Origin: Labilithrix luteola | GTDB lineage: Bacteria; Myxococcota_A; Polyangia; Polyangiales; Polyangiaceae | DNA length: 64,000 nt | Reading direction: 5' to 3' | Assembly (NCBI RefSeq): GCF_001263205.1 | Contig: NZ_CP012333.1 | Location: forward strand, 3,873,501-3,937,500 | Shown here: positions 17,315-26,095 of the stretch, in pieces | Numbering within the stretch: the first letter of the stretch is position 1 | How the letters are laid out: each line of letters begins with the position of its first letter | Notes under the pieces: generated by a model | The model's database searches: none | What the model was told of the DNA's origin: nothing | Seen by the model: only the letters and a program-made list of their open reading frames with translations | Position numbers and translations under genes: made by a program

Positions 17315-17332
17315 GCGCGAAATTAGAGAAAC

Positions 17333-19894
17333 TTAGGCTGGCGTGACGGCGTCGACGACCAGCTTGCCGTTCTCCATGTCGACGGTGGCGACGTCGCCGC
17401 GTTGGAGCTCGCCCTTCAGGATCATCTCCGCGATGGGCGCTTCGACGTGGCGGCCGATGGCGCGGCGCATGGGGCGGGCGCCCATTTCGGGGTCGAAGCC
17501 GCCGGCGTCGAGGAGGCCCTCGATGGCGGCTCCGCTCACGTCGAGCTTCACGCCGCGCGAGAGCTCGAGATCCCTCGCGAGCGAGCGGAGGATGCGGCGG
17601 GCGACTTCGGCCACGTCGTCGCGCCCGAGCGGCGCGAAGGCGAGGACTTCGTCGAAGCGGTTCACGAGCTCGGGCGGCAGCGCCTTGCGAGCGGCCTCGG
17701 CGACGGCGTCCTGATAGGCCGAGATTTCCTTGGCGCGAGCGTCGTCGCGGCGGACAGGAGCAGGGCCGAAGCCGATGCGCGCGCGCGTCGAGCTCTTCTG
17801 CGGTGAGAGCTCCGCGCCGATGTTCGACGTGAGGAGAATGACCGTGTTCGTGAAGTCGACCGTGCGGCCGCGCCCGTCCGTCAGGCGGCCTTCGTCGAAG
17901 ACCTGCAGGAAGCCTTCGAGCACGTCGCGGTGCGCCTTCTCGATCTCGTCGAGGAGAACGACCTGGTACGGACGACGACGCACGGACTCGGTGAGCTGGC
18001 CGCCGGCATCGTGACCGACGTAGCCCGGAGGGGCGCCGACGAGACGCGAGATGGCGTGCGACTCGGCGTACTCCGAGAGGTCGAGGCGCGTCATCGCGCT
18101 CTCCGAGTGGAAGAGGCACTCGGCGATGGCTTTGGCCGTCTCCGTCTTGCCGACGCCCGTGGGCCCGAGCAGAAGGAACGTGCCGATGGGACGCTTCGAG
18201 CGGAAGCCCGAGGCGTTGCGACGAAGCACCGTGGCGATGCGCGCGAGCGCCTGCTTGTGACCGACGATGCGGTCGCCGAGGAGTTCTTCGATGCGGAGAA
18301 GACGCTCGGCATCCGTCTCGAGCAAGCGCTCCTCGGGCACGCCGGCGAGCTCGCTCATGACCTCGGCCACGTGCAGCGGTTCGACGGCTGACTCCCCACG
18401 ACGACGCGCGCGAGCGCCGGCGAGGTCGAGGATTTGAACGGCCTTGTCGGGCAGCGCCTTGCTCGGCAAGTAGCGCACGCTCCAGGTCACCGCCTTGGCG
18501 AGCGCGTTCTCGTCGTAGCGGCAGCCGTGGTGTTTCTCGAAGATGGGCGTCACGCCCTCGATGGCGAGCAGGGCCTCTTCGGGCGACAGTTCGCAGATCT
18601 CGATGGGCGTGAAGCAGCGCGAGAGCCCGGGATCAGAGTCGATCGCACGGCGATAGTCCTGCTCGGTGGTCGCGCCCATGCACACGATCTCGCCGCGGGC
18701 GAGGGCGAGGCGTAGCTCGCTGGCCGCTTCGTCGCCGGCGTCCTGTCCGAAGAGAACGTGCATCTCGTCGAAGAAGAGGATGATGCGGCCCTTCGCGCGC
18801 GCGACCTCGGTCTTGATCTGTCCGAGGCGCTCGGCGAGCGAGCCGCGAACGGCCGTCCCGGCGAGCAGTGCGGCGGGCTCGAGGCCGACGATGATCTTCT
18901 CTTCGAAGCAAGCGACGTCGACGCCCTCGGCAATGCGCGCCGCGAGGCCACGCACCACGCTCGTCTTGCCGACGCCGGGCGCGCCGATCAGACATGCATT
19001 GTTCGCGTAACGCTTGGCGAGCACGTCGAGCGCGCGTTCGATCTCGGCATCTCGACCGACGACCGGATCGAGCTCGCCCTTGGCTGCGCGCTCGGTGAGG
19101 TTCTGTCCGAGCGCACAGAGCAGCGGGAACTGCTTCGGATCGAGGGCGAAACGATCGGCGCGTGTTGCCGGGGCTGCCGTCCGCTTCTTGCTCCGCTGAT
19201 GAGGAGGCTTGTGGGCGGGCGCCGGCTGCGCGGGAGCCTTGTTCGCCGGGGGCGGCGTAGGAACCGCGACGATCGGCGTCGGCGGCTTCGCGGTGACCGG
19301 CGGAGTCGAGGGACGCACCGAGGGCGGGGGAGGCGACGAGGGTGTCGGCGGACGGGTCGACGGCGTCGTCCTCGCGACCGGAGCCGAGGGCATGATCCCG
19401 CTCGAGCGAAGTCCCTCACGCTGCGCGTTCGCCGAGACGGGAACCGTCACCGGTCGCCGCGGCGGGGCAATCCCCATGGCGAGCTGCATGGACACGACGC
19501 GCAGGCGCGTGACGTCGATCCCGCACTGGACCATCGCGCGATGCGCGGCGGTGCCACTCTCCTGGCAGAGCGCGAAGAGAACGTGCACCGAACGGGCTTC
19601 CGTCCGCCCTGCACCACCTCGGCCCGCCAGCTCACGCGCGCGCTGAATCGCACGGTTCATCGCGTCGGCGGCGTCGTCGACCGTGATGCGTGCCGCCTTG
19701 AGAACGACCTCTGGATCGAGACGTCGCTCGAGGAGCAGCTGCGCAGCATCGTCCTGGCCACTCGCGACGGCGGCCAACAAATGGGTCGTCGTCGGCTTCT
19801 GGCCGCGCTGCTGCGCAAGGTCCTCGGCCAAACGGCGGAGAGCCGCGAGATCGGGCTCGCGGGTCGAGAGCGCTCTCTGCATCTTGCTTGCCAT
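17333..19894 (-). CDS. ClpA-like double AAA+ ATPase
   Basis: 853 residues from the ATG at 19894 (MASKMQRALS); a start at 19984 would add 30 residues unlike any Clp N-domain. An N-terminal Clp_N-like domain (about 1-140) is joined by an unusually long Pro/Thr/Ala-rich linker (about 165-245) to the first AAA+ domain (Walker A GAPGVGKT 304-311, Walker B ILFFDE 372-377). The second AAA+ domain has Walker A GPTGVGKT (577-584), pore loop GYVG (624-627) and VVLLDE. There is no ClpB-type middle coiled coil between the domains. IGFG (707-710) lies exactly where ClpA and ClpC carry the loop that docks on ClpP, so a role in ATP-dependent proteolysis is likely rather than ClpB disaggregation. No clpS or clpP gene is nearby. 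Confidence 0.88.
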   Translation of the reverse strand: MASKMQRALSTREPDLAALRRLAEDLAQQRGQKPTTTHLLAAVASGQDDAAQLLLERRLDPEVVLKAARITVDDAADAMNRAIQRARELAGRGGAGRTEARSVHVLFALCQESGTAAHRAMVQCGIDVTRLRVVSMQLAMGIAPPRRPVTVPVSANAQREGLRSSGIMPSAPVARTTPSTRPPTPSSPPPPSVRPSTPPVTAKPPTPIVAVPTPPPANKAPAQPAPAHKPPHQRSKKRTAAPATRADRFALDPKQFPLLCALGQNLTERAAKGELDPVVGRDAEIERALDVLAKRYANNACLIGAPGVGKTSVVRGLAARIAEGVDVACFEEKIIVGLEPAALLAGTAVRGSLAERLGQIKTEVARAKGRIILFFDEMHVLFGQDAGDEAASELRLALARGEIVCMGATTEQDYRRAIDSDPGLSRCFTPIEICELSPEEALLAIEGVTPIFEKHHGCRYDENALAKAVTWSVRYLPSKALPDKAVQILDLAGARARRRGESAVEPLHVAEVMSELAGVPEERLLETDAERLLRIEELLGDRIVGHKQALARIATVLRRNASGFRSKRPIGTFLLLGPTGVGKTETAKAIAECLFHSESAMTRLDLSEYAESHAISRLVGAPPGYVGHDAGGQLTESVRRRPYQVVLLDEIEKAHRDVLEGFLQVFDEGRLTDGRGRTVDFTNTVILLTSNIGAELSPQKSSTRARIGFGPAPVRRDDARAKEISAYQDAVAEAARKALPPELVNRFDEVLAFAPLGRDDVAEVARRILRSLARDLELSRGVKLDVSGAAIEGLLDAGGFDPEMGARPMRRAIGRHVEAPIAEMILKGELQRGDVATVDMENGKLVVDAVTPA

Positions 19895-20015
19895 CGCATG
19901 GGCAGCGACGTGGGGCCAAGAAAGCGCAGGCCTGGTCGGCTGCGCGCCACACTCGAGCTTGTGGCACGCAGCCTGCTTCGCCATCCGCGCGCGCGACAGG
20001 GGCTATGTCCGCTGC

Positions 20016-20074
20016 GCGATGGGAGGCGCGAGCTCGGAGCGCGTTGACTCGCGTTACCCGCTGAAGCGGTGTTT
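20016..20074. repeat. Imperfect direct repeat, copy 1
   Basis: Begins GCGATGGGAGGCGCGAGCTC and ends GAAGCGGTGTTT. It pairs with the copy at 20121-20182; shared blocks are GCGATGGGAGG, GCGAGCTCGG, GCGCGTT, CTCGCGTTA and GAAGCGG. Confidence 0.7.
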
Positions 20075-20120
20075 CACGGTGGCGCCGTGCGGTGGGCCCT
20101 TACTGAAGCGAAGTGAGCTC

Positions 20121-20182
20121 GCGATGGGAGGGGCGAGCTCGGGGGCGCGTTTGGCTCGCGTTAAGCGCCGAAGCGGGTGTTT
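20121..20182. repeat. Imperfect direct repeat, copy 2
   Basis: Begins GCGATGGGAGGGGCGAGCTC and ends GAAGCGGGTGTTT, 105 bases downstream of copy 1 start to start, with small indels relative to it. It is in noncoding DNA and could be a local duplication or a member of a dispersed intergenic repeat family. Confidence 0.7.
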
Positions 20183-20860
20183 GTCCGATCGCCGGCGGTG
20201 AGCGCACGCGCGAGGACAAAGCGCGTCGCGCGCAGCGTGACCCGCTCGAGCGCATGCGGAGCGACGATCTCCTGCGTAACGAGGTCGGCGCCCGCGAGCC
20301 AAACGCGCCCCCGAGCGCGCCCCGTCAGAAAAGCGACTCGATGAAGCGCGTCCTCCTGCGAGCGCGTGAAGACGCGCAGAGGCGAGCAAAATGCGACGGG
20401 CGGAATGTTCGTGGGGGCGAACGATCGGTTGTCCCGCGGTTGGGGGCGACTTCGAGTGAGGACTCGCTCGGTTGGATGCGTGCGCTAGCGACTGCGAGAG
20501 GCGTGGGCACGTCGATCGAGTCGTCGATTGTTCGGGTTCGAAGAACATCGCGCTGAACGCTCGTCGATTTCGTTGGCGTGTTCAGCCTTCACGCGAACCC
20601 GAAGGTGGATGAAGAAGTGATCAAACCTCGCTCGTCGAGAGATCGCTCCGCCGACGCCCGGCCATTGCCTTGCAGTCGCGATCGCGATCGCGCACGTGAT
20701 CACACGACGCGAAACCCCACGTACGACGACGACCCGTCGTGACGCGTTCGTTCTCGGGAACGAGAGCCCTGGTCGACTGTCTCCACCGGTCCTAACAACT
20801 CGCCATGGATGACCTTGTGATTTCTCTGCGGGGCCCTTGCGACTCCCCCGCGCGTCTCTA

Positions 20861-20880
20861 TAGTGACCCGCCGGTCATTA
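20861..20880 (+). promoter_or_regulatory. Candidate TetR operator overlapping the regulator promoter
   Basis: Inverted repeat TGACC-CGCC-GGTCA (20864-20877), extended outward by matching TA pairs on each side. It lies 48 bases before the TetR-family start and just after a weak -10-like TCTATAGT. The TGACC-N4-GGTCA form is typical of TetR-family operators, so autoregulation and control of the downstream efflux genes is the likely role. Confidence 0.6.
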
Positions 20881-20927
20881 AAGGGGACGGCGGGGAGGCC
20901 GACCGAACAGGGGGACCAGGGGAATCG

Positions 20928-21656
20928 ATGTCGCGTATCGCGGATCCCAAAGCGAAGATCTCGCTTCTGCGAGCGGCGGAAGCCGTGTTCGCCGAACGAG
21001 GGCTGGCCAGCGCCAAGGTGGAAGAAATCACCAAGCGAGCGGGCCTCTCGAAGGGTGCGTTCTATCTTCACTTCGAGAGCAAAGAGGCGGCGCTCAAACA
21101 CGTCGTCGAGTCGTTTCTCGCGCGTTGCGGGCAGTTCTTTCCTTCGCCGCCCGTGCATCCCGGATTGCCCGAAGAGCGCTTCGAGATGGTCGAGCGCTCC
21201 CGCGTCGAAGACGTCCAACTCTTCGAGTTTCTCTGGCAAAACCGCGCCATTCTCCGGATCTTGCCGACGTGCCAAGGGCCCTACGACTACCTGTTCCAGG
21301 CGTTCCATTCCGAGATCGTCAAGACCACGCGTGAGTGGCTCGACTACTTCCGCCGCGAGGGCATCTATCGCGACGATCTGGATTGTGACCTGGCCGTGAC
21401 ACTCGTTGTCGGCGCCTACAATCAGCTGGTCACGCGCCTGGTTGCGACGGACACGCGGCCGCCGATCGAGACGTGGGTCCGGTTCGCGCAGGACACTTTC
21501 TTTCGGGCCTTCGGTACGCCCGAACTGCTGCGCGCACTCGAGATGCGTAACCGGCCGGTCAATAACGATGGCGAACGGACGCACGTCCGCTCCGGTCAGC
21601 TTGCGGGCGAAGGAAAGCCGGCGCGGACTACCCGCGTCGTACGAGGAAGGGTCTAG
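20928..21656 (+). CDS. TetR/AcrR family transcriptional regulator
   Basis: 242 residues from the ATG at 20928, which has CAGGGGAA in front; the open frame back to 20805 would read through the candidate operator. The N-terminal helix-turn-helix is typical: AAEAVFAERGLASAKVEEIT, then KRAGLSKGAFYLHFESKEA. The C-terminal ligand domain (about 60-210) is helical, and the last 30 residues are basic and probably disordered. The stop lies two bases before the RND adaptor start, so it is the first gene of the regulator-adaptor-pump operon and most likely represses it in response to a toxic ligand. Confidence 0.93.
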   Translation: MSRIADPKAKISLLRAAEAVFAERGLASAKVEEITKRAGLSKGAFYLHFESKEAALKHVVESFLARCGQFFPSPPVHPGLPEERFEMVERSRVEDVQLFEFLWQNRAILRILPTCQGPYDYLFQAFHSEIVKTTREWLDYFRREGIYRDDLDCDLAVTLVVGAYNQLVTRLVATDTRPPIETWVRFAQDTFFRAFGTPELLRALEMRNRPVNNDGERTHVRSGQLAGEGKPARTTRVVRGRV

Positions 21657-21658
21657 CG

Positions 21659-22870
21659 ATGGACGGTTACGGATTGCCTCCCAACGAGCCGGTGGTGGGC
21701 ACGGTGGGGGCTTCGGGGAAGCGCAGCGCGCGCGTGGGGTTGATCATCGGACTCGCCGTCGCGGTCGGCTTCGGTGGTCTGCTCGCTGTGCGCGTGAAGC
21801 AAGCCGTCGCCAAGCGTGCCGTCGTCGCCGAGGAGAAGAAGGCGGCCGCCGCACGGCCTGTCCAGAAGGAACTGAGCAAGACCGTTCATCCGACCGCGGC
21901 CAAGTGGGTCCCGCGCGTCGACGTGACCGGTACGCTCAAGCCGTGGCGCGAGGCCGACGTGGGCTTCGAGACGAGCGGGCGGCTCGTGCGCGTCGGCGTC
22001 TCGATCGGCGACAAGGTCACGGACGGCCAGAACCTCGCCGTGCTCGATGTCTCGCGTGCCGCTGCCCAGGTTGGCCAGGCCGAGTCGCAGGTGCGCGGCT
22101 CCGAGGCGAACCTCGCCCTGGCCCTCGACAACTTGAAGCGCACCGAGGCGCTCGCCGCGACCAAGTCGGTCCCCGAAGCGCAGGTCGAACAAGCTCGCCA
22201 GCAGGTTGCTCTCGCGAAGGCGCAGCTCGATGGCGCGCACGCCTCGACGGCCCTCGCCAAGAGCGGCGCGGGCCTCCACTCGATCAGTTCGCCGTTCAAG
22301 GGCATCGTCACCAAGGCGCCCACTGGGATCGGCTCCGTCGTCAACGCCGGTGTGCCGCTCATCCACATCGAAGACACGTCGCACTTCCGACTGAGCGTGA
22401 CCGTCGGCGAGGAAGACGTGCCGCTCATTGCGAACGGCTCGAAGGTTCACGTGACCTATCGCGAGCGCGTCGTCGAGGGAAAGGTCATCGCGATCGTTCC
22501 GTCGCTCGATCAATCCACGCGCCGTGCGCCCGTGGAGATCGAAGTGCCGAACGACGACGGCCAGCTCCTCGCGTGGGGCTTCGTGCGCGCGCGTATCGAC
22601 GGTGGCGGCGAAACGGATGCGGTGCGCATTCCTTCTGCCGCGCGTCGTCCCGGCTCGCAAGACGAAGTCGTGAAGGTCGAGAACGGCCACGTGAAGATCG
22701 CGAAGGTCTCCTTCGCGGTCGACACCGACGGCACGCTCGTCGTCCAGCGTGGGCTCACCGCCGCCGATGAAGTCGTCCTCTCGCCGAACGTGGAGCTCCA
22801 CGACGGCGACCCGATCGATCTCGGTCCCGCACCGGCCGCCGCAGCTCCGTCGGCCGCGGCAGCCAAGTAG
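21659..22870 (+). CDS. RND efflux periplasmic adaptor (membrane fusion protein)
   Basis: 403 residues. An N-terminal membrane anchor (GLIIGLAVAVGFGGLLAVRV) is followed by the lipoyl half-motif VTGTLKPWREADVGFETSGR, an alpha-hairpin rich in Ala, Gln and Glu (QVGQAESQVRGSEANLALAL), the second lipoyl half (ISSPFKGIVTKAPTGIGSVV) and beta-barrel and membrane-proximal domains. It links the inner-membrane pump to an outer-membrane channel. No TolC-like gene is found in the window. The pump gene starts 28 bases downstream. Confidence 0.93.
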   Translation: MDGYGLPPNEPVVGTVGASGKRSARVGLIIGLAVAVGFGGLLAVRVKQAVAKRAVVAEEKKAAAARPVQKELSKTVHPTAAKWVPRVDVTGTLKPWREADVGFETSGRLVRVGVSIGDKVTDGQNLAVLDVSRAAAQVGQAESQVRGSEANLALALDNLKRTEALAATKSVPEAQVEQARQQVALAKAQLDGAHASTALAKSGAGLHSISSPFKGIVTKAPTGIGSVVNAGVPLIHIEDTSHFRLSVTVGEEDVPLIANGSKVHVTYRERVVEGKVIAIVPSLDQSTRRAPVEIEVPNDDGQLLAWGFVRARIDGGGETDAVRIPSAARRPGSQDEVVKVENGHVKIAKVSFAVDTDGTLVVQRGLTAADEVVLSPNVELHDGDPIDLGPAPAAAAPSAAAAK

Positions 22871-22898
22871 TTCGTCGCCGAACCCAGAGGAGTCTTCC

Positions 22899-25800
22899 GT
22901 GAATCTCTCTGCGATCGCGATCAAGCGTCCGGTCTTCACCGTCATGGTGACGATCGCGCTCATGGTCCTCGGTGTCATGGGGCTCGCACGCCTCGGCACG
23001 GACCTCTTCCCCGACGTCACGTTCCCCGTCGTCGTCGTGAACGTGCCGTATCCCGGCGCGTCTCCGCGCGAGGTCGAGCAGCTCGTCACCAAACAGATCG
23101 AAGATGCCGTCGTCTCCATCAACGGCATCGACCGCCTGAAGAGCACCTCACGTGAGGGCCTTTCGTCGGTCATCATTCTCTTCAAGCTGAACGTCGACCA
23201 GAAAGACGCCGCGACGCAGGTTCGTGAGCGCGTCGCGCAGACGCGTTTCAAGCTGCCGAACGAGGTCAAGGAGCCCGCCGTCTCGCGCTTCGACGTCGGC
23301 TCGACCGGCGTTCTCACGTACACGCTGAGTGGCGCGGGCAAGTCGCTCCCCGAGATCGCGAAGTTCGCGCGTGACGTCATCAAGCCTGCGCTCGAGCAGG
23401 TCGACGGCGTCGCCTCGGTCGAAGTCAAAGGCGGCGCGGAGCGCGAGGTCCACGTCGAGCTCGATCGCGCCAAGATCGATGCCCTCCATCTCTCGCCGCT
23501 CTCGATCCTCGAGCAGCTGCGTTCGCAGAACCTGAACGTCCCCGCTGGTCACTACGATGAGGGCGTTCGCGAGATCAGCGTGCGCACGGTCGGTGAGCTC
23601 AAAGACGTCGACGACATCCGCAATCTCATCGTCGCCACCGCCGCCGACGGCTCGAGCGTTCGCCTCTCGGACATCGGCAGCATCGAGGACGGGTTCGAAG
23701 AGCTCCGCACGCGCATTCGCGTCAACGGCGAAGCCGCCGTCTCGTTCGACGTGCTCAAGCAGTCGGGCACGAACACCGTCGCCGTGAGCGATGCCGCGAA
23801 GGCCAAGCTCGCCGAGATCTCCTCTTCGTTCCCGCCCGGGATCAAGGCGGACATCATCATCGAGCAGGCGATGTTCATCCGCGAGAACGTGCACGAGGTC
23901 GAGATCGCGATCGTCTTCGGCGGCGCGATGGCGATCCTCGTCATCCTCGTCTTCATGCTCGACCTGCGCTCGATGATCATCAGCTCGTTCGCGTTGCCGA
24001 CGAGCGTGGTCGCGACGTTCTTCGTCATGTGGCTGTTCGGCTTCTCGCTGAACATGATGACGCTGCTGGCGCTCTCGCTGGCCATCGGCCTCCTCATCGA
24101 CGACGCCGTCGTCGTCCGCGAGAACATCGCCAAGCACCTCGAGCGAGGGCTCGACCCGAAGACCGCGGCACTCGAAGGCACGAAGGAGATCGCGCTCGCC
24201 GTTCTCGCGACCACGTTCACCGTCGTGGCCGTCTTCGTGCCGGTCGCCTTCATGACCGGCATCGTCGGCCAGTTCTTCCGGCAGTTCGGCCTCACGATCG
24301 TGGCGGCCGTTCTCGTCTCGCTCTTCGTCGCCTTCACGCTCGACCCGATGCTCTCGAGCCGCTTCTCGAAGCCGCATGTCCACGGCGCGGTCGACAAGTT
24401 CGCGTGGGCCAAGCGCCCCTTCGAGTTCGTCTTCAAGAGCATGGAAGACGGCTACCGGGTGATCCTCGGCTGGTCGGTCCGCCACAAGATCCTCGTGGGC
24501 ATCCTCGCGTTCGTGTCGTTCGTGCTCATGTTCCCGATCGCGGGACTCACGGGCGTCGACTTCGTCAACCAGGAGGACCGCGGCCAGTTCGTCGTCGACG
24601 TCGAGCTGCCGGCCGGAACGAAGCTCGCGGAGACGTCTGCGCTCTCGCAGCCTGCCGAGCAGAAGCTCCTGCAAGACCCGCGTTTCGTCACCTTGCTCTC
24701 CACGCTCGGTCCGAGCGGCGAGGTCAACAAGGTGAAGTGGCGCGTCGTCACCGTGCCGAAGAGCGAGCGAACGGCGAAGCTCAACGAGCTCCGCGACATC
24801 GCGCGCAAGACGATCCAAAACCAGATCCCCGGCGCGCGCGTCGTCGTCACCGACCCGCCGTTCGTCGAGGGCGCCGCCACCGAGGCGCCGATCATGGTCC
24901 AGGTTCGCGCGGGCGACTACGACACGCTCGCGCCCCTCGCGAAGCAGTTCGAAGAGGCGCTCAAGAGCGTTCCCGGCATCATCGACGTGGACCAGAAGTA
25001 CACGCCGGGCCAGCCGGAGCTCCGCGTGTCGGTCAACCGCGAGAAGGCCGCGCGCGCAGGCGTACCCGTGTCCGCCGTTGCGCTCTCGCTTCGCGCCGCG
25101 ATCGAAGGCGACGAGGGCGGCAAGCTCCGTCAAGGCAAAGACGAGGTTCCGATCCGCGTGCGTCTCGGCAAGTCCGACCGCGCGTCGATGGAAGACGTGC
25201 TGCAGATGACGATGTGGACGCCGAAGGGCCCCATGGCCCTCGCCGACCTCGCGAGCGTCGAGCACGGCGAAGGTCCAAGCGCGATCGAGCGCGAAGATCG
25301 CGAACGTCAGATCGTGATCTGGGCCGCTCCCGATGGTCGCTCGCTTGGCGACCTCGTTCCCGAGATGCAGGCGGCCTTCGCGAAGATCAAGATGCCGCCT
25401 GGCTCAAGCTACCACCTCGACGGTCAGATCCGGCAGATGCAGGACACGAACAGCGCGATGGGCGTCGCCTTCTTGCTGGCTCTCGTCTTCATCTACATCG
25501 TGCTCGCGTCGCAGTTCGAGAGCTTCCTCCACCCCGTCACGATCATGCTGACCACGCTGCCTCTCGCAGCCGTCGGCGCGATCGTCGGCGTGTTCCTCTC
25601 GGGCACCACGCTCGCGATGGGGTCGTTCATCGGCATCATCTTCCTCCTTGGCCTCGTCACGAAGAACGCCATCCTCGTCGTCGACCGCGCGCTCTCGCGC
25701 ATGCGTGACAACGGTGAGACCGCGCTCCAGGCGATCCTCGAAGCGGGTCCGGAGCGTCTCCGTCCGATCTTGATGACGAGCGCAGCGATGGTCCTCGGCA

Positions 25801-26021
25801 TGCTCCCCACCGCGATTTCGAACGGTGAAGGCAGCGAGTTCCGTTCGCCGATGGCGATTGCCGTCATCGGCGGCGTCGTCAGCTCGACGGTGCTCTCGCT
25901 CGTCGTCGTCCCCGCCTTCTTCCTCACGGGTGAAGCGATGAAGGCGAAGTTCGCGAAGTGGTTCGGCCGGCCCGCGCCTCAGCCCGTGGTCGTCGCTGCG
26001 CCGCCCGCAGCGGCCGAGTAA
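22899..26021 (+). CDS. RND multidrug efflux pump, inner-membrane permease
   Basis: 1040 residues from a GTG at 22899 with AGAGGAG upstream; a start further back would overlap the adaptor in another frame. The start NLSAIAIKRPVFTVMVTIAL is the usual first helix of HAE1/AcrB-type pumps. Two large periplasmic loops separate membrane helices 1-2 and 7-8. Helix 4 contains the proton-relay pair in LAIGLLIDDAVVVRENI, and the helix 11 region reads LLGLVTKNAILVVDRAL. Length and 12-helix pattern are standard. It exports hydrophobic toxic compounds with proton uptake, working with the adaptor encoded just upstream. Confidence 0.95.
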   Translation: MNLSAIAIKRPVFTVMVTIALMVLGVMGLARLGTDLFPDVTFPVVVVNVPYPGASPREVEQLVTKQIEDAVVSINGIDRLKSTSREGLSSVIILFKLNVDQKDAATQVRERVAQTRFKLPNEVKEPAVSRFDVGSTGVLTYTLSGAGKSLPEIAKFARDVIKPALEQVDGVASVEVKGGAEREVHVELDRAKIDALHLSPLSILEQLRSQNLNVPAGHYDEGVREISVRTVGELKDVDDIRNLIVATAADGSSVRLSDIGSIEDGFEELRTRIRVNGEAAVSFDVLKQSGTNTVAVSDAAKAKLAEISSSFPPGIKADIIIEQAMFIRENVHEVEIAIVFGGAMAILVILVFMLDLRSMIISSFALPTSVVATFFVMWLFGFSLNMMTLLALSLAIGLLIDDAVVVRENIAKHLERGLDPKTAALEGTKEIALAVLATTFTVVAVFVPVAFMTGIVGQFFRQFGLTIVAAVLVSLFVAFTLDPMLSSRFSKPHVHGAVDKFAWAKRPFEFVFKSMEDGYRVILGWSVRHKILVGILAFVSFVLMFPIAGLTGVDFVNQEDRGQFVVDVELPAGTKLAETSALSQPAEQKLLQDPRFVTLLSTLGPSGEVNKVKWRVVTVPKSERTAKLNELRDIARKTIQNQIPGARVVVTDPPFVEGAATEAPIMVQVRAGDYDTLAPLAKQFEEALKSVPGIIDVDQKYTPGQPELRVSVNREKAARAGVPVSAVALSLRAAIEGDEGGKLRQGKDEVPIRVRLGKSDRASMEDVLQMTMWTPKGPMALADLASVEHGEGPSAIEREDRERQIVIWAAPDGRSLGDLVPEMQAAFAKIKMPPGSSYHLDGQIRQMQDTNSAMGVAFLLALVFIYIVLASQFESFLHPVTIMLTTLPLAAVGAIVGVFLSGTTLAMGSFIGIIFLLGLVTKNAILVVDRALSRMRDNGETALQAILEAGPERLRPILMTSAAMVLGMLPTAISNGEGSEFRSPMAIAVIGGVVSSTVLSLVVVPAFFLTGEAMKAKFAKWFGRPAPQPVVVAAPPAAAE

Positions 26022-26095
26022 CGACCGAGCTCGGGCGCTTCAGAGGGTTGCGATTGCTCCTCGTGCCACCATGTTGGCGCGAGGAGTAGCTCGCT

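Larger units (their letters stand above)
19895..20860. other. Long noncoding stretch upstream of the clp gene
   Basis: About 1 kb without a gene I can support. Open frames on both strands here (for example plus-strand 20113-20556 and minus-strand 20054-20548) have Arg/Ser-rich, compositionally biased translations with no domain and no good ribosome site. The region holds a roughly 60-base direct repeat (listed separately). It may contain promoters for the clp gene on the minus strand and degraded sequence. Confidence 0.5.

Noticed and set aside
20054..20556. Overlapping open frames on both strands in the noncoding region
   Set aside because: Low-complexity Arg/Ser-rich translations, overlapping the direct repeat, without domain or ribosome site.
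23148..25265. A 705-residue antisense frame within the RND pump
   Set aside because: Composition is a shadow (Arg/Asp/Glu/His repeats); the pump frame is unmistakable.
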